Source: Bordetella parapertussis (lineage in GTDB: Bacteria; Pseudomonadota; Gammaproteobacteria; Burkholderiales; Burkholderiaceae_C). Taken from it: a stretch of DNA of 18,485 nt. Within the stretch, counting starts at the first letter, position 1. Every line of letters begins with the position of its first letter. Positions 7,364 to 13,339 of this stretch are shown here, one piece after another. A program made the translations under genes and the position numbers. The notes under the pieces are model-generated. The model saw only the letters and a list, made by a program, of their open reading frames with translations. It was not told the origin of the DNA and searched no databases. The DNA lies in contig CAMCTC010000091.1 in NCBI GenBank assembly GCA_945878355.1, forward strand, positions 1-18,485, read 5' to 3'.

Positions 7364-7395
7364 TTGATGCAATTTTGCATCATCTGTTGCATCAA
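7364..7395. promoter_or_regulatory. TTGCATCA operator array between vapB and the MaoC gene
   Basis: TGATGCAA (7365-7372), two bases, then TTGCATCA (7375-7382) form a perfect inverted repeat with 8-nt arms. A third identical half-site TTGCATCA follows at 7387-7394, 12 bp from the second and so roughly one helical turn. The first and third can also pair as TTGATGCAA / TTGCATCAA. The array lies 21 nt upstream of the vapB start and upstream of the divergent MaoC gene, so it probably binds VapBC and may also affect the hydratase gene. No convincing -35/-10 pair was found by eye. Confidence 0.65.
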
Positions 7396-7465
7396 AATAG
7401 GTGCGGGTAGTCGTGTTTCCGCCCGGGCTTCAACGCTGATGGTCGGCGTCGTACCATCGCTGCCC

Positions 7466-7966
7466 ATGGCCCACACCAGTGACGACGACTCCCAGCGCTT
7501 CGACTTCTCAGCGCACCGCATGTGCGAGCAGCGCTATTTCGAAGACTTCCAACTCAACGAGCGCTTCATCCTGCCGTCGCGGACGATGACCGACGCGATG
7601 TTCGCGGCGTTCCAACTCGCCAGCGGCGACAACCACCCGATCCACTACGACGTCGAATACTGCCGCCGTCTGGGCATGCCGCAGATGCTGGCGCACGGTT
7701 TCCAGGTGCTGATCCAGACAGCCGCGGGCGCGGGCCTGTTTCCCCACATGGTCGAGGAGTCCTTGAAAGCCTTCATCGAGCAATCGAGCCGCTTCGTCCA
7801 TCCGGTGTTCGCCGGCGACACGCTTTACTCGGCGCTGGAAGTCATCGAGCTGGTGCCGGGCCGCACGACAGGTGTGCTGACGATGAAGTCGAGCGTCGTC
7901 AACCAGGCCGGGGTGCTGGTGCTCGACGGCAAGCAGAAGTACCTGATCAGGAAGCGCACCGTCTGA
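7466..7966 (+). CDS. MaoC-family (R)-specific enoyl-CoA hydratase / dehydratase
   Basis: A 166-residue single hot-dog-fold protein of the MaoC group. The hydratase motif is seen as ASGDNHPIHYD (52-62), with catalytic D55 and H60, followed by MLAHGFQV (74-81). The common GDxNPxH pattern has His in place of Asn here, a variant I regard as compatible with function. Such proteins hydrate enoyl-CoA to (R)-3-hydroxyacyl-CoA. The frame is open back to an ATG at 7364 inside the TA operator; the ATG at 7466 is preferred because the upstream residues look non-conserved, and the ATG at 7520 (MCEQRYFEDF) is also possible. No ribosome site is clear for any of them. It is isolated between two minus-strand TA pairs, likely a beta-oxidation partner of the acyl-CoA dehydrogenase. 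Confidence 0.85.
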   Translation: MAHTSDDDSQRFDFSAHRMCEQRYFEDFQLNERFILPSRTMTDAMFAAFQLASGDNHPIHYDVEYCRRLGMPQMLAHGFQVLIQTAAGAGLFPHMVEESLKAFIEQSSRFVHPVFAGDTLYSALEVIELVPGRTTGVLTMKSSVVNQAGVLVLDGKQKYLIRKRTV

Positions 7967-7968
7967 GC

Positions 7969-7995
7969 CGGTCTGCCCTTCACTTGGCCAGACCG
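7969..7995 (+). terminator. Stem-loop just after the MaoC gene
   Basis: CGGTCTG (7969-7975) pairs with CAGACCG (7989-7995) across a 13-nt loop that can itself add CC/GG pairs. It begins 3 nt after the stop codon. No T run follows, so it is a plausible RNA 3' end hairpin rather than a proven terminator. The remaining bases to 8151 show nothing recognisable. Confidence 0.45.
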
Positions 7996-8151
7996 CCGCA
8001 ACAAGACAGCCCGTTGCCAACATGGCTCGCCATGCGGCTGGAGTGGCTGCGCTTTCGGGCCAGCGGCCATCGCAGCGGATCGGCGGGACGGCTGCGCGTC
8101 GTCGTTGGGGCCACGCTGGGCAGCCGCCTGACTGCCGGTGCAAGTTCTACA

Positions 8152-8556
8152 TCATGGAATGAGCGTCCAGTTTTCGACGCGCAAGCCAGGGTAGTCTTTG
8201 AAATCGGCTTCGCTGTTGGTCACCAGCGTCAGGCCAACACTGACTGCGTGGGCTGCGATGAGTTGATCCATGGTGTCCCGGCGGCGATCACGCGCAGCAG
8301 CCCGCAGGACGCCGAAACGCTCAGCGCCGGATTCAGTGAACGGCAGCACGGGGATGCGACTGATCAGCAGCGCCAGCACGCTTGCGTCCTGAGAACGGTT
8401 GGCGGTTTGGATCTCCAGCCCCGCGCGCAGTTCGGCGTAACTCACCACCGACATCACCGCACTGCCTTGCGCCAAGGTGGCCAGCCGGTGCAAGACCTGT
8501 GGCGGCTGGCGTTTGATGATGTAGATGCAAATATTGGTGTCGAGCATGTAGCGCAT
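8152..8556 (-). CDS. vapC: PIN-domain toxin VapC (MRYMLDTNI type)
   Basis: A 134-residue PIN toxin beginning MRYMLDTNICIYIIK, a widespread VapC N-terminus. Acidic residues are D6 in MLDTN, E42 in SYAELRAG and D97 in TMDQLIAAHA. The last acidic region reads LVTNSEADF (112-120), matching the usual LVTNN..EF. The longer frame (to 8658) overlaps the antitoxin gene and is rejected; the ATG at 8556 gives the family start with AAGG about 8 nt upstream. It lies 4 nt after the antitoxin stop, on the same strand, and its antitoxin belongs to the AbrB fold rather than the ribbon-helix-helix fold of the two other modules. Confidence 0.92.
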   Translation of the reverse strand: MRYMLDTNICIYIIKRQPPQVLHRLATLAQGSAVMSVVSYAELRAGLEIQTANRSQDASVLALLISRIPVLPFTESGAERFGVLRAAARDRRRDTMDQLIAAHAVSVGLTLVTNSEADFKDYPGLRVENWTLIP

Positions 8557-8560
8557 GGCT

Positions 8561-8851
8561 TCAGCCTTGCGCTTTGTCCACCCCGGTGCCCGCAATAGCG
8601 CACGGTTCGCCAAAGCCGCTCCAGTCGCGGTCGCGTTGTTCATGAAATTCCCGGCCATCTGCCATGAAATCAGGGCTGAACATGGCCAGGATGTGGGTCA
8701 GGTCACCGATGGTTTCTTGCGCCACCCGACGCAGCACCAGCGTGTTGCCCACGCACTCGATCTCAAGGTCCTGCGCCGCATCGACAAAGCCGAGTTCCTT
8801 GGGGATGCGCACGGCCAGTGAATTGCCGCTTTTGAAGACACGGGTCAACAT
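8561..8851 (-). CDS. AbrB/SpoVT-fold antitoxin (VagC/VapB-like)
   Basis: A 96-residue protein starting MLTRVFKSGNSLAVRIPKEL, the swapped-hairpin AbrB/MazE-type DNA-binding domain of VagC-like antitoxins. The KSGNSxAVRxPKE core occupies about 7-19. The C-terminal part (about 50-96) is acidic and polar (DGREFHEQRDRDWSGFGEP) and probably binds the PIN toxin. The ATG at 8851 is supported by a strong ribosome site, AAGGAGAG, 6 nt upstream; the frame continues further left only through low-complexity DNA. The toxin gene follows 4 nt downstream. Confidence 0.92.
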   Translation of the reverse strand: MLTRVFKSGNSLAVRIPKELGFVDAAQDLEIECVGNTLVLRRVAQETIGDLTHILAMFSPDFMADGREFHEQRDRDWSGFGEPCAIAGTGVDKAQG

Positions 8852-8872
8852 GGGCCCTCTCCTTGCATGAAA

Positions 8873-8889
8873 GTATATACAGGATATAC
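8873..8889 (-). promoter_or_regulatory. Inverted repeat in the AbrB-type TA promoter
   Basis: GTATAT-ACAGG-ATATAC is a perfect inverted repeat with 6-nt arms, in the only strongly AT-rich patch near this operon. On the minus strand it reads as two TGTATAT direct repeats and contains -10-like TATACT and TATATA hexamers; TTGTCG lies upstream as a weak -35. It starts 22 nt before the antitoxin ATG and is the probable promoter-operator for autoregulation. Confidence 0.55.
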
Positions 8890-8910
8890 ATTGCTGGGCG
8901 ACAAGGCAAG

Positions 8911-8934
8911 CTGCGACTGCGACTGCGACTGCGA
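8911..8934. repeat. (CTGCGA)4 hexanucleotide tandem repeat
   Basis: Four exact tandem copies of CTGCGA lie just upstream of the AbrB-type TA promoter and downstream of the deacylase gene. They do not fall in a credible coding frame. Copy number in such tracts can change by slippage; a change here would alter the spacing upstream of the TA promoter without breaking a gene. Confidence 0.75.
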
Positions 8935-8978
8935 CATCGCCACCGACGCTTCCCGCTGAGCAAGTCAAACCGACGACC

Positions 8979-9009
8979 GCCGGCTGACGCCGCTTCGGGT
9001 TCAGCCGGC
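8979..9009 (-). terminator. Hairpin spanning the deacylase stop codon
   Basis: GCCGGCTGA (8979-8987) pairs perfectly with TCAGCCGGC (9001-9009) around a 13-nt loop. On the minus strand the first arm includes the TGA stop of the amidohydrolase gene. No T run follows, so it is more likely an mRNA-end hairpin than a strong intrinsic terminator. Confidence 0.5.
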
Positions 9010-10764
9010 CGAGCGCACCAGCCTGCCGGGGCGCTCGCCGGTGTCGAGGTCATCGCTGCGGGTCATCACGCCATTGACGAACGTGGCGAGGTAACCGCTG
9101 GCCGGTTGCAGCAGCCGCGCGCCGCCGGCGGGCAGGTCGCGGTGCACGGCGATCTCGCCCAGCGACAAGCGGTCGAAGTCGATCACGTTGAGGTCGGCGC
9201 GCAAGCCCACGGCCAACGCGCCGCGGTCGTGCAGGCCGAACAGCCTCGCGTTCTTCAGCGTCTGACGATGCACCACCGATTCGAGCGCCAGGCGCTGACC
9301 CCGGCTGCGGTCGCGTACCCAATGGGTGAGCTGAAAAGTCGGCGCGACCGCGTCGAAGATCACGCTGACATGGGCGCCTGCGTCCCCCAGGCCGGTGACG
9401 GTGGCCGGGTGGGAATGCATCTCGTGCAGCGCGTCATGGTTGAAGTCGCTGTAGTTGGTGAAAAACCGCATCACGTACTGACGGCCGTCGCCGGCCGTCA
9501 AGCAGTCGTACAGGCAAGACATCGGGGACACGCCCTCAGCCTGGGCGCGCGCCGCGAGCGAGAGGCCACGCGCTGGCTCGTGATCGGCAGCGCAGTCGGA
9601 CAAGCGGTAGACCTGGTCCCAGTTCATCGCCATGTGGACGACGACGTTTTCCATCGTCCCCGGCTGCGGGTGGGGGATCGTCGTCTCGGCCAGGATCGCC
9701 GCCTTGAGCGCTGGCTGGCGCATCGCTGCCAAGCGCTCGGGCAAGGGCCGGTCGCGGATCGCCAGGTAGCTGGGCTTGCGCATGAACGGGTGGTAAGTCG
9801 CCAGGCTGAGCACGATCGCGGTGGGTCGCGCGCCGACCTGGGGATAGAGCTGCGCGCCCGCTTGGTTGAGATCGACCACGCCCGCCAGCACCTGGCGCCA
9901 AAGCTCTGGCCACTCGTCGACCTGGAACAGCGTGAAGGTCACCGGTCGGCCGCTGACGCGCGAAGCCTTGGCCATCAGCGCGAGTTCGTCTAACTGCGAA
10001 TGGCGCTCGCCGCCGAGCATAGGCGCGCTGCCCACGGTGCTCGACGGGATCATCTGGTAGACCCCGCGCCCAGCGCGGCGCAGCGCTTGAGCAAACGCCA
10101 GCACCTCGTCTTCGGCAGCGAAAGTGCCCGGCACCGGGTCGCCGTGGATCGAACGGTGACCACGGATGCGCGAGGTCGAAAAGCCCATCGCGCCGGCCTG
10201 CACCGCTTCTTGCACCAGGTCTGCCATCTGCGCCAGGTCCTGCGCGTTGGCGGCTTCGTCGCGCTTACCGCGTTCGCCCATCACCGCCAGCCGCACCGCG
10301 CCGTGGGTGACCATCGAGCCGATGTCCAGCGCCCAACGGCGCTGCGACAGGAAGTCGAGGTACTCAGGCAGGCTGTGCCAAGCGCCCCAAGGCATGCCCT
10401 CGTGCAGCACCGAGCCTGGGATGTCCTCGACACCCTCCATCAGCTCGATCAACTCGCGCTCACCACCAGGGCGCACCGGCGCAAAACCGACGCCGCAGTT
10501 GCCCATGATCGCAGTGCCCACGCCCTGGCCCGCGGAAGGCTCCATCGCGTCGTCCCAGGTTGCCTGGCCGTCGTAATGGGTGTGGATGTCGACCCAGGCC
10601 GGCGCCACCAGCGCGCCATCGGCATTCAAGGTCTGGCGCGCTGCCGATCGGATAGACCCGCCGATCTCGGTGATGCGGCCGTCCCGGAAAGCGATGTCGC
10701 CGGTGCGCGCTGGCGCGCCTGTGCCGTCGACCAGCGTGGCGCCCTTGATCAGCATGTCGTTCAT
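9001..10764 (-). CDS. N-acyl-D-amino-acid deacylase-type amidohydrolase
   Basis: A 587-residue metal-dependent hydrolase of the amidohydrolase superfamily, D-aminoacylase branch. Key parts are the small N-terminal beta domain (1-55), the first metal motif VDIHTHYDGQ (58-67, H61 and H63), GNCGVGFAP with the metal-binding Cys (about 89), a second His in SMVTHGAV (153), and the late acid motif GLGDAGAHVS (457-466). The C-terminus returns to the beta domain (ADLNVIDFD, GYLATFVNGV). The ATG at 10764 has AGGAG 8 nt upstream. It is divergent from a TetR gene with a palindromic operator between them, so TetR control is likely. Members of this branch often occur in catabolic clusters for unrelated compounds, so the true substrate may be another amide, lactone or cyclic bond; D-amino-acid specificity is not established. 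Confidence 0.88.
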   Translation of the reverse strand: MNDMLIKGATLVDGTGAPARTGDIAFRDGRITEIGGSIRSAARQTLNADGALVAPAWVDIHTHYDGQATWDDAMEPSAGQGVGTAIMGNCGVGFAPVRPGGERELIELMEGVEDIPGSVLHEGMPWGAWHSLPEYLDFLSQRRWALDIGSMVTHGAVRLAVMGERGKRDEAANAQDLAQMADLVQEAVQAGAMGFSTSRIRGHRSIHGDPVPGTFAAEDEVLAFAQALRRAGRGVYQMIPSSTVGSAPMLGGERHSQLDELALMAKASRVSGRPVTFTLFQVDEWPELWRQVLAGVVDLNQAGAQLYPQVGARPTAIVLSLATYHPFMRKPSYLAIRDRPLPERLAAMRQPALKAAILAETTIPHPQPGTMENVVVHMAMNWDQVYRLSDCAADHEPARGLSLAARAQAEGVSPMSCLYDCLTAGDGRQYVMRFFTNYSDFNHDALHEMHSHPATVTGLGDAGAHVSVIFDAVAPTFQLTHWVRDRSRGQRLALESVVHRQTLKNARLFGLHDRGALAVGLRADLNVIDFDRLSLGEIAVHRDLPAGGARLLQPASGYLATFVNGVMTRSDDLDTGERPGRLVRSAG

Positions 10765-10796
10765 CGTCTGCGCTCCTGGGTTGGCGTTTGTGCTGA

Positions 10797-10847
10797 TTGA
10801 CCCAGCACAAATGACCTGACTAATATATTCGAACCGTAATTCGAATT
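10797..10847. promoter_or_regulatory. TetR-gene promoter and palindromic operator
   Basis: On the plus strand TTGACC (10797-10802, 5/6 to consensus) lies 18 nt from TAATAT (10821-10826), giving a start near 10833. Overlapping this start is ATTCGAA-CCGTAA-TTCGAAT (10827-10846), a perfect inverted repeat with 7-nt arms. Its right half is also part of the 10-nt palindrome AATTCGAATT (10838-10847). TTCGAA thus recurs at a 12-bp interval. Minus-strand promoter elements for the deacylase gene (such as TATATT) fall in the same stretch. A TetR protein bound here could control both directions. Confidence 0.65.
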
Positions 10848-10862
10848 CTGACCGGCGTCAAT

Positions 10863-11585
10863 ATGGAGATCCCGCAGGCACCTGTCCGCCAGCGCGCTGC
10901 CGTCAAGCGCAGCATCGCGCTGGACGTCGATCCGCTTCAGCCGGTGCAGGCCAGAGCCCATGCCACCCGCGATGCGCTGCTCGCGGCTGGGCGCGCGATG
11001 CTGGCCGATGGCGATTTCGATTCGCTCTCGATCGCTGACCTGGCGGCTGCGAGCAAGCTGTCGGTCGGGTCGTTCTACGGCCGGTTTCGCGACAAGGAGG
11101 CCTTCTTTGAGCAGTTGCAAGAACAGGTCACCGCAGAATTTCTGCTCGCCGCGCGCCAGGCGCTGCTGCCCAAGGACGGACAAGCCAGCACCGCCGGGGC
11201 GATCGTGGCGAGCGTCTGCGCGATGGTGATCGACGGGTTTCGCAAGGATGCGGGCTATGTCCGCGCGGCGCTGCGGCACGCCTCGACCCAGCCGGCGAGT
11301 TGGAGCCCGATCCAGAGCGCCGGACGCCAGGTTGTCAAGGAGGTCATCACGGTGCTGGGCCCCAAGCTCACGCACATCGCGCCGGCCCAGCGCGCAGGAC
11401 GAATACGTTTCGCGATGCAGTTGCTCTACGGCACCGGCATCAACGCCTTGCTCAACGACCCCGGACCCATCCCGTTGCGCAGCAAACGCCTGGAGCGCGA
11501 GCTCAGCCGCGTGCTGTGCCTGTACCTGGGCATCGCCAAGGCGACGGACCTGGGCCCACGCCCCGCGCTTTCAAGCAAGAGATGA
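10863..11585 (+). CDS. TetR-family transcriptional regulator
   Basis: A 240-residue TetR-type repressor. The N-terminal DNA-binding domain covers about 33-85, with the helix-turn-helix in SLSIADLAAASKLSVGSFYG (54-73) followed by RFRDKEAFFEQL. The rest is an all-helical ligand-binding domain with no recognisable ligand signature. The first 30 residues are a basic, unstructured-looking extension, as in some family members. The ATG at 10863 lacks a clear ribosome site but fits the predicted transcription start near 10833. It heads the long plus-strand catabolic block and is divergent from the amidohydrolase gene, so it is the likely local ligand-responsive switch, probably repressing its own promoter. 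Confidence 0.92.
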   Translation: MEIPQAPVRQRAAVKRSIALDVDPLQPVQARAHATRDALLAAGRAMLADGDFDSLSIADLAAASKLSVGSFYGRFRDKEAFFEQLQEQVTAEFLLAARQALLPKDGQASTAGAIVASVCAMVIDGFRKDAGYVRAALRHASTQPASWSPIQSAGRQVVKEVITVLGPKLTHIAPAQRAGRIRFAMQLLYGTGINALLNDPGPIPLRSKRLERELSRVLCLYLGIAKATDLGPRPALSSKR

Positions 11586-11689
11586 GCGACCTGACCGTCG
11601 CCGCAGTGCCGTTTCTGCTGCTGGTGGTGGCCGGATTGGCCATCCTGGTGGCCTTCCCCTGGATCACGCTGGTGCTGATTCGGCACTGA
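11582..11689 (+). CDS. 35-residue hydrophobic membrane peptide overlapping the TetR stop
   Basis: A tiny open frame coding MSDLTVAAVPFLLLVVAGLA and then ILVAFPWITLVLIRH. It would be a single membrane-spanning helix (about 6-32) with a short charged end. Its ATG overlaps the TetR TGA (ATGA at 11582-11585), the usual sign of translational coupling. The residues PFLLLVVAGLAILVAFPW resemble the extreme C-terminus of TRAP-transporter large subunits (DctM type, ending ...FPxLxLWLP), so it could be a leftover of such a gene. Without comparison to relatives it could also be a real small protein or chance. An ORF cut-off would normally miss it. Confidence 0.45.
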   Translation: MSDLTVAAVPFLLLVVAGLAILVAFPWITLVLIRH

Positions 11690-11703
11690 ACTTCTTTCAA
11701 CCC

Positions 11704-11720
11704 GCCGCAGACCCTGCGGC
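11704..11720 (+). terminator. Short hairpin between the small membrane ORF and the ADH gene
   Basis: GCCGCAG-ACC-CTGCGGC is a perfect 7-bp stem with a 3-nt loop, 14 nt after the small ORF. It has no T run. It may slow or end transcription from the TetR promoter, or stabilise the 5' end of the ADH message, whose ribosome site GGAGA lies 10 nt further on. Confidence 0.4.
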
Positions 11721-11742
11721 ACCATCAAGTCGGAGAATATCC

Positions 11743-12828
11743 ATGAAAGCTGCCGTATTCCACGCCCCCAACCAACCCTTGACGATCGAGGACATCGACA
11801 TCGCCAAGCCCGGTCGCCGCGAGGTGTTGATCCGCACCGCGGCCACCGGCCTGTGCCACAGCGACCTGCACATCATCGAGGGCAAGTACCCAGGGCCGGT
11901 GCCCGCGGTGCTGGGCCATGAGTGCTCGGGCGTGGTCGAGGCCGTGGGCGAGGACGTCAGCTATGTGCAGCCGGGCGACCACGTGATCACCTGCCTGTCG
12001 GTGTTCTGCGGCCACTGCGAGTTCTGCCTCAGCGGTCACATGTCGATCTGCAACACACCCGAGATCCGCTTTCCGCCCGGCCCGTCCAAGCGGCTCGACT
12101 GGCGCGGCAAGCCCTTGAACCAGATCCTGAACCTGTCTGGCTTCGCCGAGCAGATGCTGGTGCACGAACATGCCTTGGTCAAGATCACGCCCGAGATGCC
12201 GATGGACCGCGCCGCGCTGATCGGCTGCGCGGTGATGACGGGCTATGGTGCGATCGTCCACACCGCCAAGGTCGAGCCCGGGTCGACAGTGGCTGTGATG
12301 GGCTGCGGCGGCATCGGCCTGTCGGCGGTCAACGCGGCGCAGATCGCCGGCGCCGCGCGCATCATCGCGATCGACATGGACGCGGGCAAGCTGGCGCTGG
12401 CGCGCGAGTTCGGCGCCACCGACACGCTGGACGCCTCTCTCGGTGACGTGGCCAAGCGCGTGGTCGAGATGACCGGCGGTGGTGTCCCCTATTCGTTTGA
12501 GTGCATAGGCTTGAAGCAGACTGCCGAGGACTGTTTCGCGATGCTGCGCCCAGGCGGCACCGCCACCGTGATCGGCATGCTGCCCTACGGCACCAAGATC
12601 GAGTTGAACGGACTGGACCTGCTGCGCGAGCGCCGCATCCAGGGCAGCGTGATGGGGTCGAACCGCTTCCGCACCGACATGCCGCGCCTGATCCAGTTCT
12701 ACCAGCAAGGCCGCTTGCACCTGGACCGGATGATCTCCGGCCACATCAAGCTCGAGCAGATCAACGAAGGCTTTGCGGCGATGAAAAAAGGTGGCATGGC
12801 GCGCCATGTGATCCAGTTCAACGCCTGA
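11743..12828 (+). CDS. Zinc-dependent NAD alcohol dehydrogenase (medium-chain)
   Basis: A 361-residue zinc alcohol dehydrogenase of the class I/III branch, oxidising a primary or secondary alcohol to aldehyde or ketone. Catalytic zinc ligands are C38 (GLCHSDLH), H59-E60 (LGHECSG) and C162 (IGCAVMTGYGA). The structural zinc site is C89, C92, C95 and C103 (VFCGHCEFCLSGHMSIC). The Rossmann motif GCGGIG (187-192) with D211 at the end of the second strand indicates NAD rather than NADP. The ATG at 11743 has GGAGA 7 nt upstream; the frame's earlier ATGs lie inside the TetR gene in another frame. It lies two genes upstream of a Baeyer-Villiger-type monooxygenase, a classic pairing for alcohol-to-ketone-to-ester conversion. 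Confidence 0.93.
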   Translation: MKAAVFHAPNQPLTIEDIDIAKPGRREVLIRTAATGLCHSDLHIIEGKYPGPVPAVLGHECSGVVEAVGEDVSYVQPGDHVITCLSVFCGHCEFCLSGHMSICNTPEIRFPPGPSKRLDWRGKPLNQILNLSGFAEQMLVHEHALVKITPEMPMDRAALIGCAVMTGYGAIVHTAKVEPGSTVAVMGCGGIGLSAVNAAQIAGAARIIAIDMDAGKLALAREFGATDTLDASLGDVAKRVVEMTGGGVPYSFECIGLKQTAEDCFAMLRPGGTATVIGMLPYGTKIELNGLDLLRERRIQGSVMGSNRFRTDMPRLIQFYQQGRLHLDRMISGHIKLEQINEGFAAMKKGGMARHVIQFNA

Positions 12829-12855
12829 GCTGGCACCGAGTCGAAGAGCCAAGCC

Positions 12856-13191
12856 ATGCTGACCCGCTTCGACGAATACCTGATCCACCAGACGCCGGAG
12901 CCCTTGGCACACCCGGTGTCGATGGACCGCAATTTCTACGACCGCTACTGGCTCAGTGGGTTTGCGGCCGACGCCTCGCTGTACTTCGGCATCAGCCTGG
13001 GGCTCTACCCCAACCGCGAGGTGATGGACGGCGCTTTCAGTCTGGTACGCGGCGGCGAGCAGCGCTCTTGCTTCGCATCTCGCCGGGCCGACCCGGCCCA
13101 CCACGCGGGCATTGCCCAGCAGACTTGGCCCAAGCTTCGCGCGAGGCGGCCGATGCACTTGATCAGCGACAGCATGCGTTGCGTGCGCTGA
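12856..13191 (+). pseudogene. Truncated N-terminal fragment of a larger conserved protein of unknown function
   Basis: The 111-codon frame begins MLTRFDEYLIHQTPEPLAHP and continues through MDRNFYDRYW, YFGISLGLYPNREVMDGAFS and CFASRRA. From memory, this matches the start of a family of roughly 350-400-residue uncharacterised proteins (I believe the DUF7064/DUF7065 group) found beside lipid, steroid and xenobiotic catabolism genes. Family-like sequence ends near residue 78 (about 13090). After that come about 33 residues of different character (HHAGIAQQTWPKLRARRP), then a stop. So the gene appears cut to about a fifth of its length, with a new tail read out of frame from downstream DNA. It may still be transcribed in the operon, but function is unlikely. 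The family name should be checked. Confidence 0.6.
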
Positions 13192-13316
13192 TGATCGAAT
13201 TGCAGATCTGGACCGAGCAGCACGACACGCCGCAAGCCCGGGCCATAGGCCAAGCACTGTGGCGTGAACTTCGTCCGAGTACCGAGCGGCGCCAGTTGTC
13301 TGGCGCCAGGTTTTGA
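13090..13316 (+). pseudogene. Possible 3' end of an unrelated gene fused after the truncated ORF
   Basis: In a different frame from the preceding fragment, the sequence reads ADLAQASREAADALDQRQHA, then LRALMIELQIWTEQHDTPQA, then RAIGQALWRELRPSTERRQ, ending in TGA at 13314-13316. It looks helical and amphipathic, with protein-like composition and mostly G or C in the third codon position. No start codon with a ribosome site is present; the only nearby ATG is at 13190. The simplest reading is that a deletion joined the 5' part of one gene (12856 to about 13090) to the 3' part of another. I do not recognise the family, and chance coding remains possible. Confidence 0.3.
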
Positions 13317-13339
13317 ATCCACGGGTGGAGAATGCCTGA

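Noticed and set aside
30..8851. A chromosomal integron carrying the TA cassettes
   Set aside because: No integrase gene and no attC-like imperfect palindromes between cassettes were seen, and the TA pairs are separated by ordinary metabolic genes.
8911..8934. CRISPR-like repeats
   Set aside because: Six-nt units with no spacers are a simple tandem repeat. No CRISPR array was seen anywhere in the window.
8857..8968. N-terminal extension of the AbrB-type antitoxin, including a VAVAVAVA stretch
   Set aside because: That stretch is only the translated CTGCGA tandem repeat; the strong ribosome site and family start lie at 8851.
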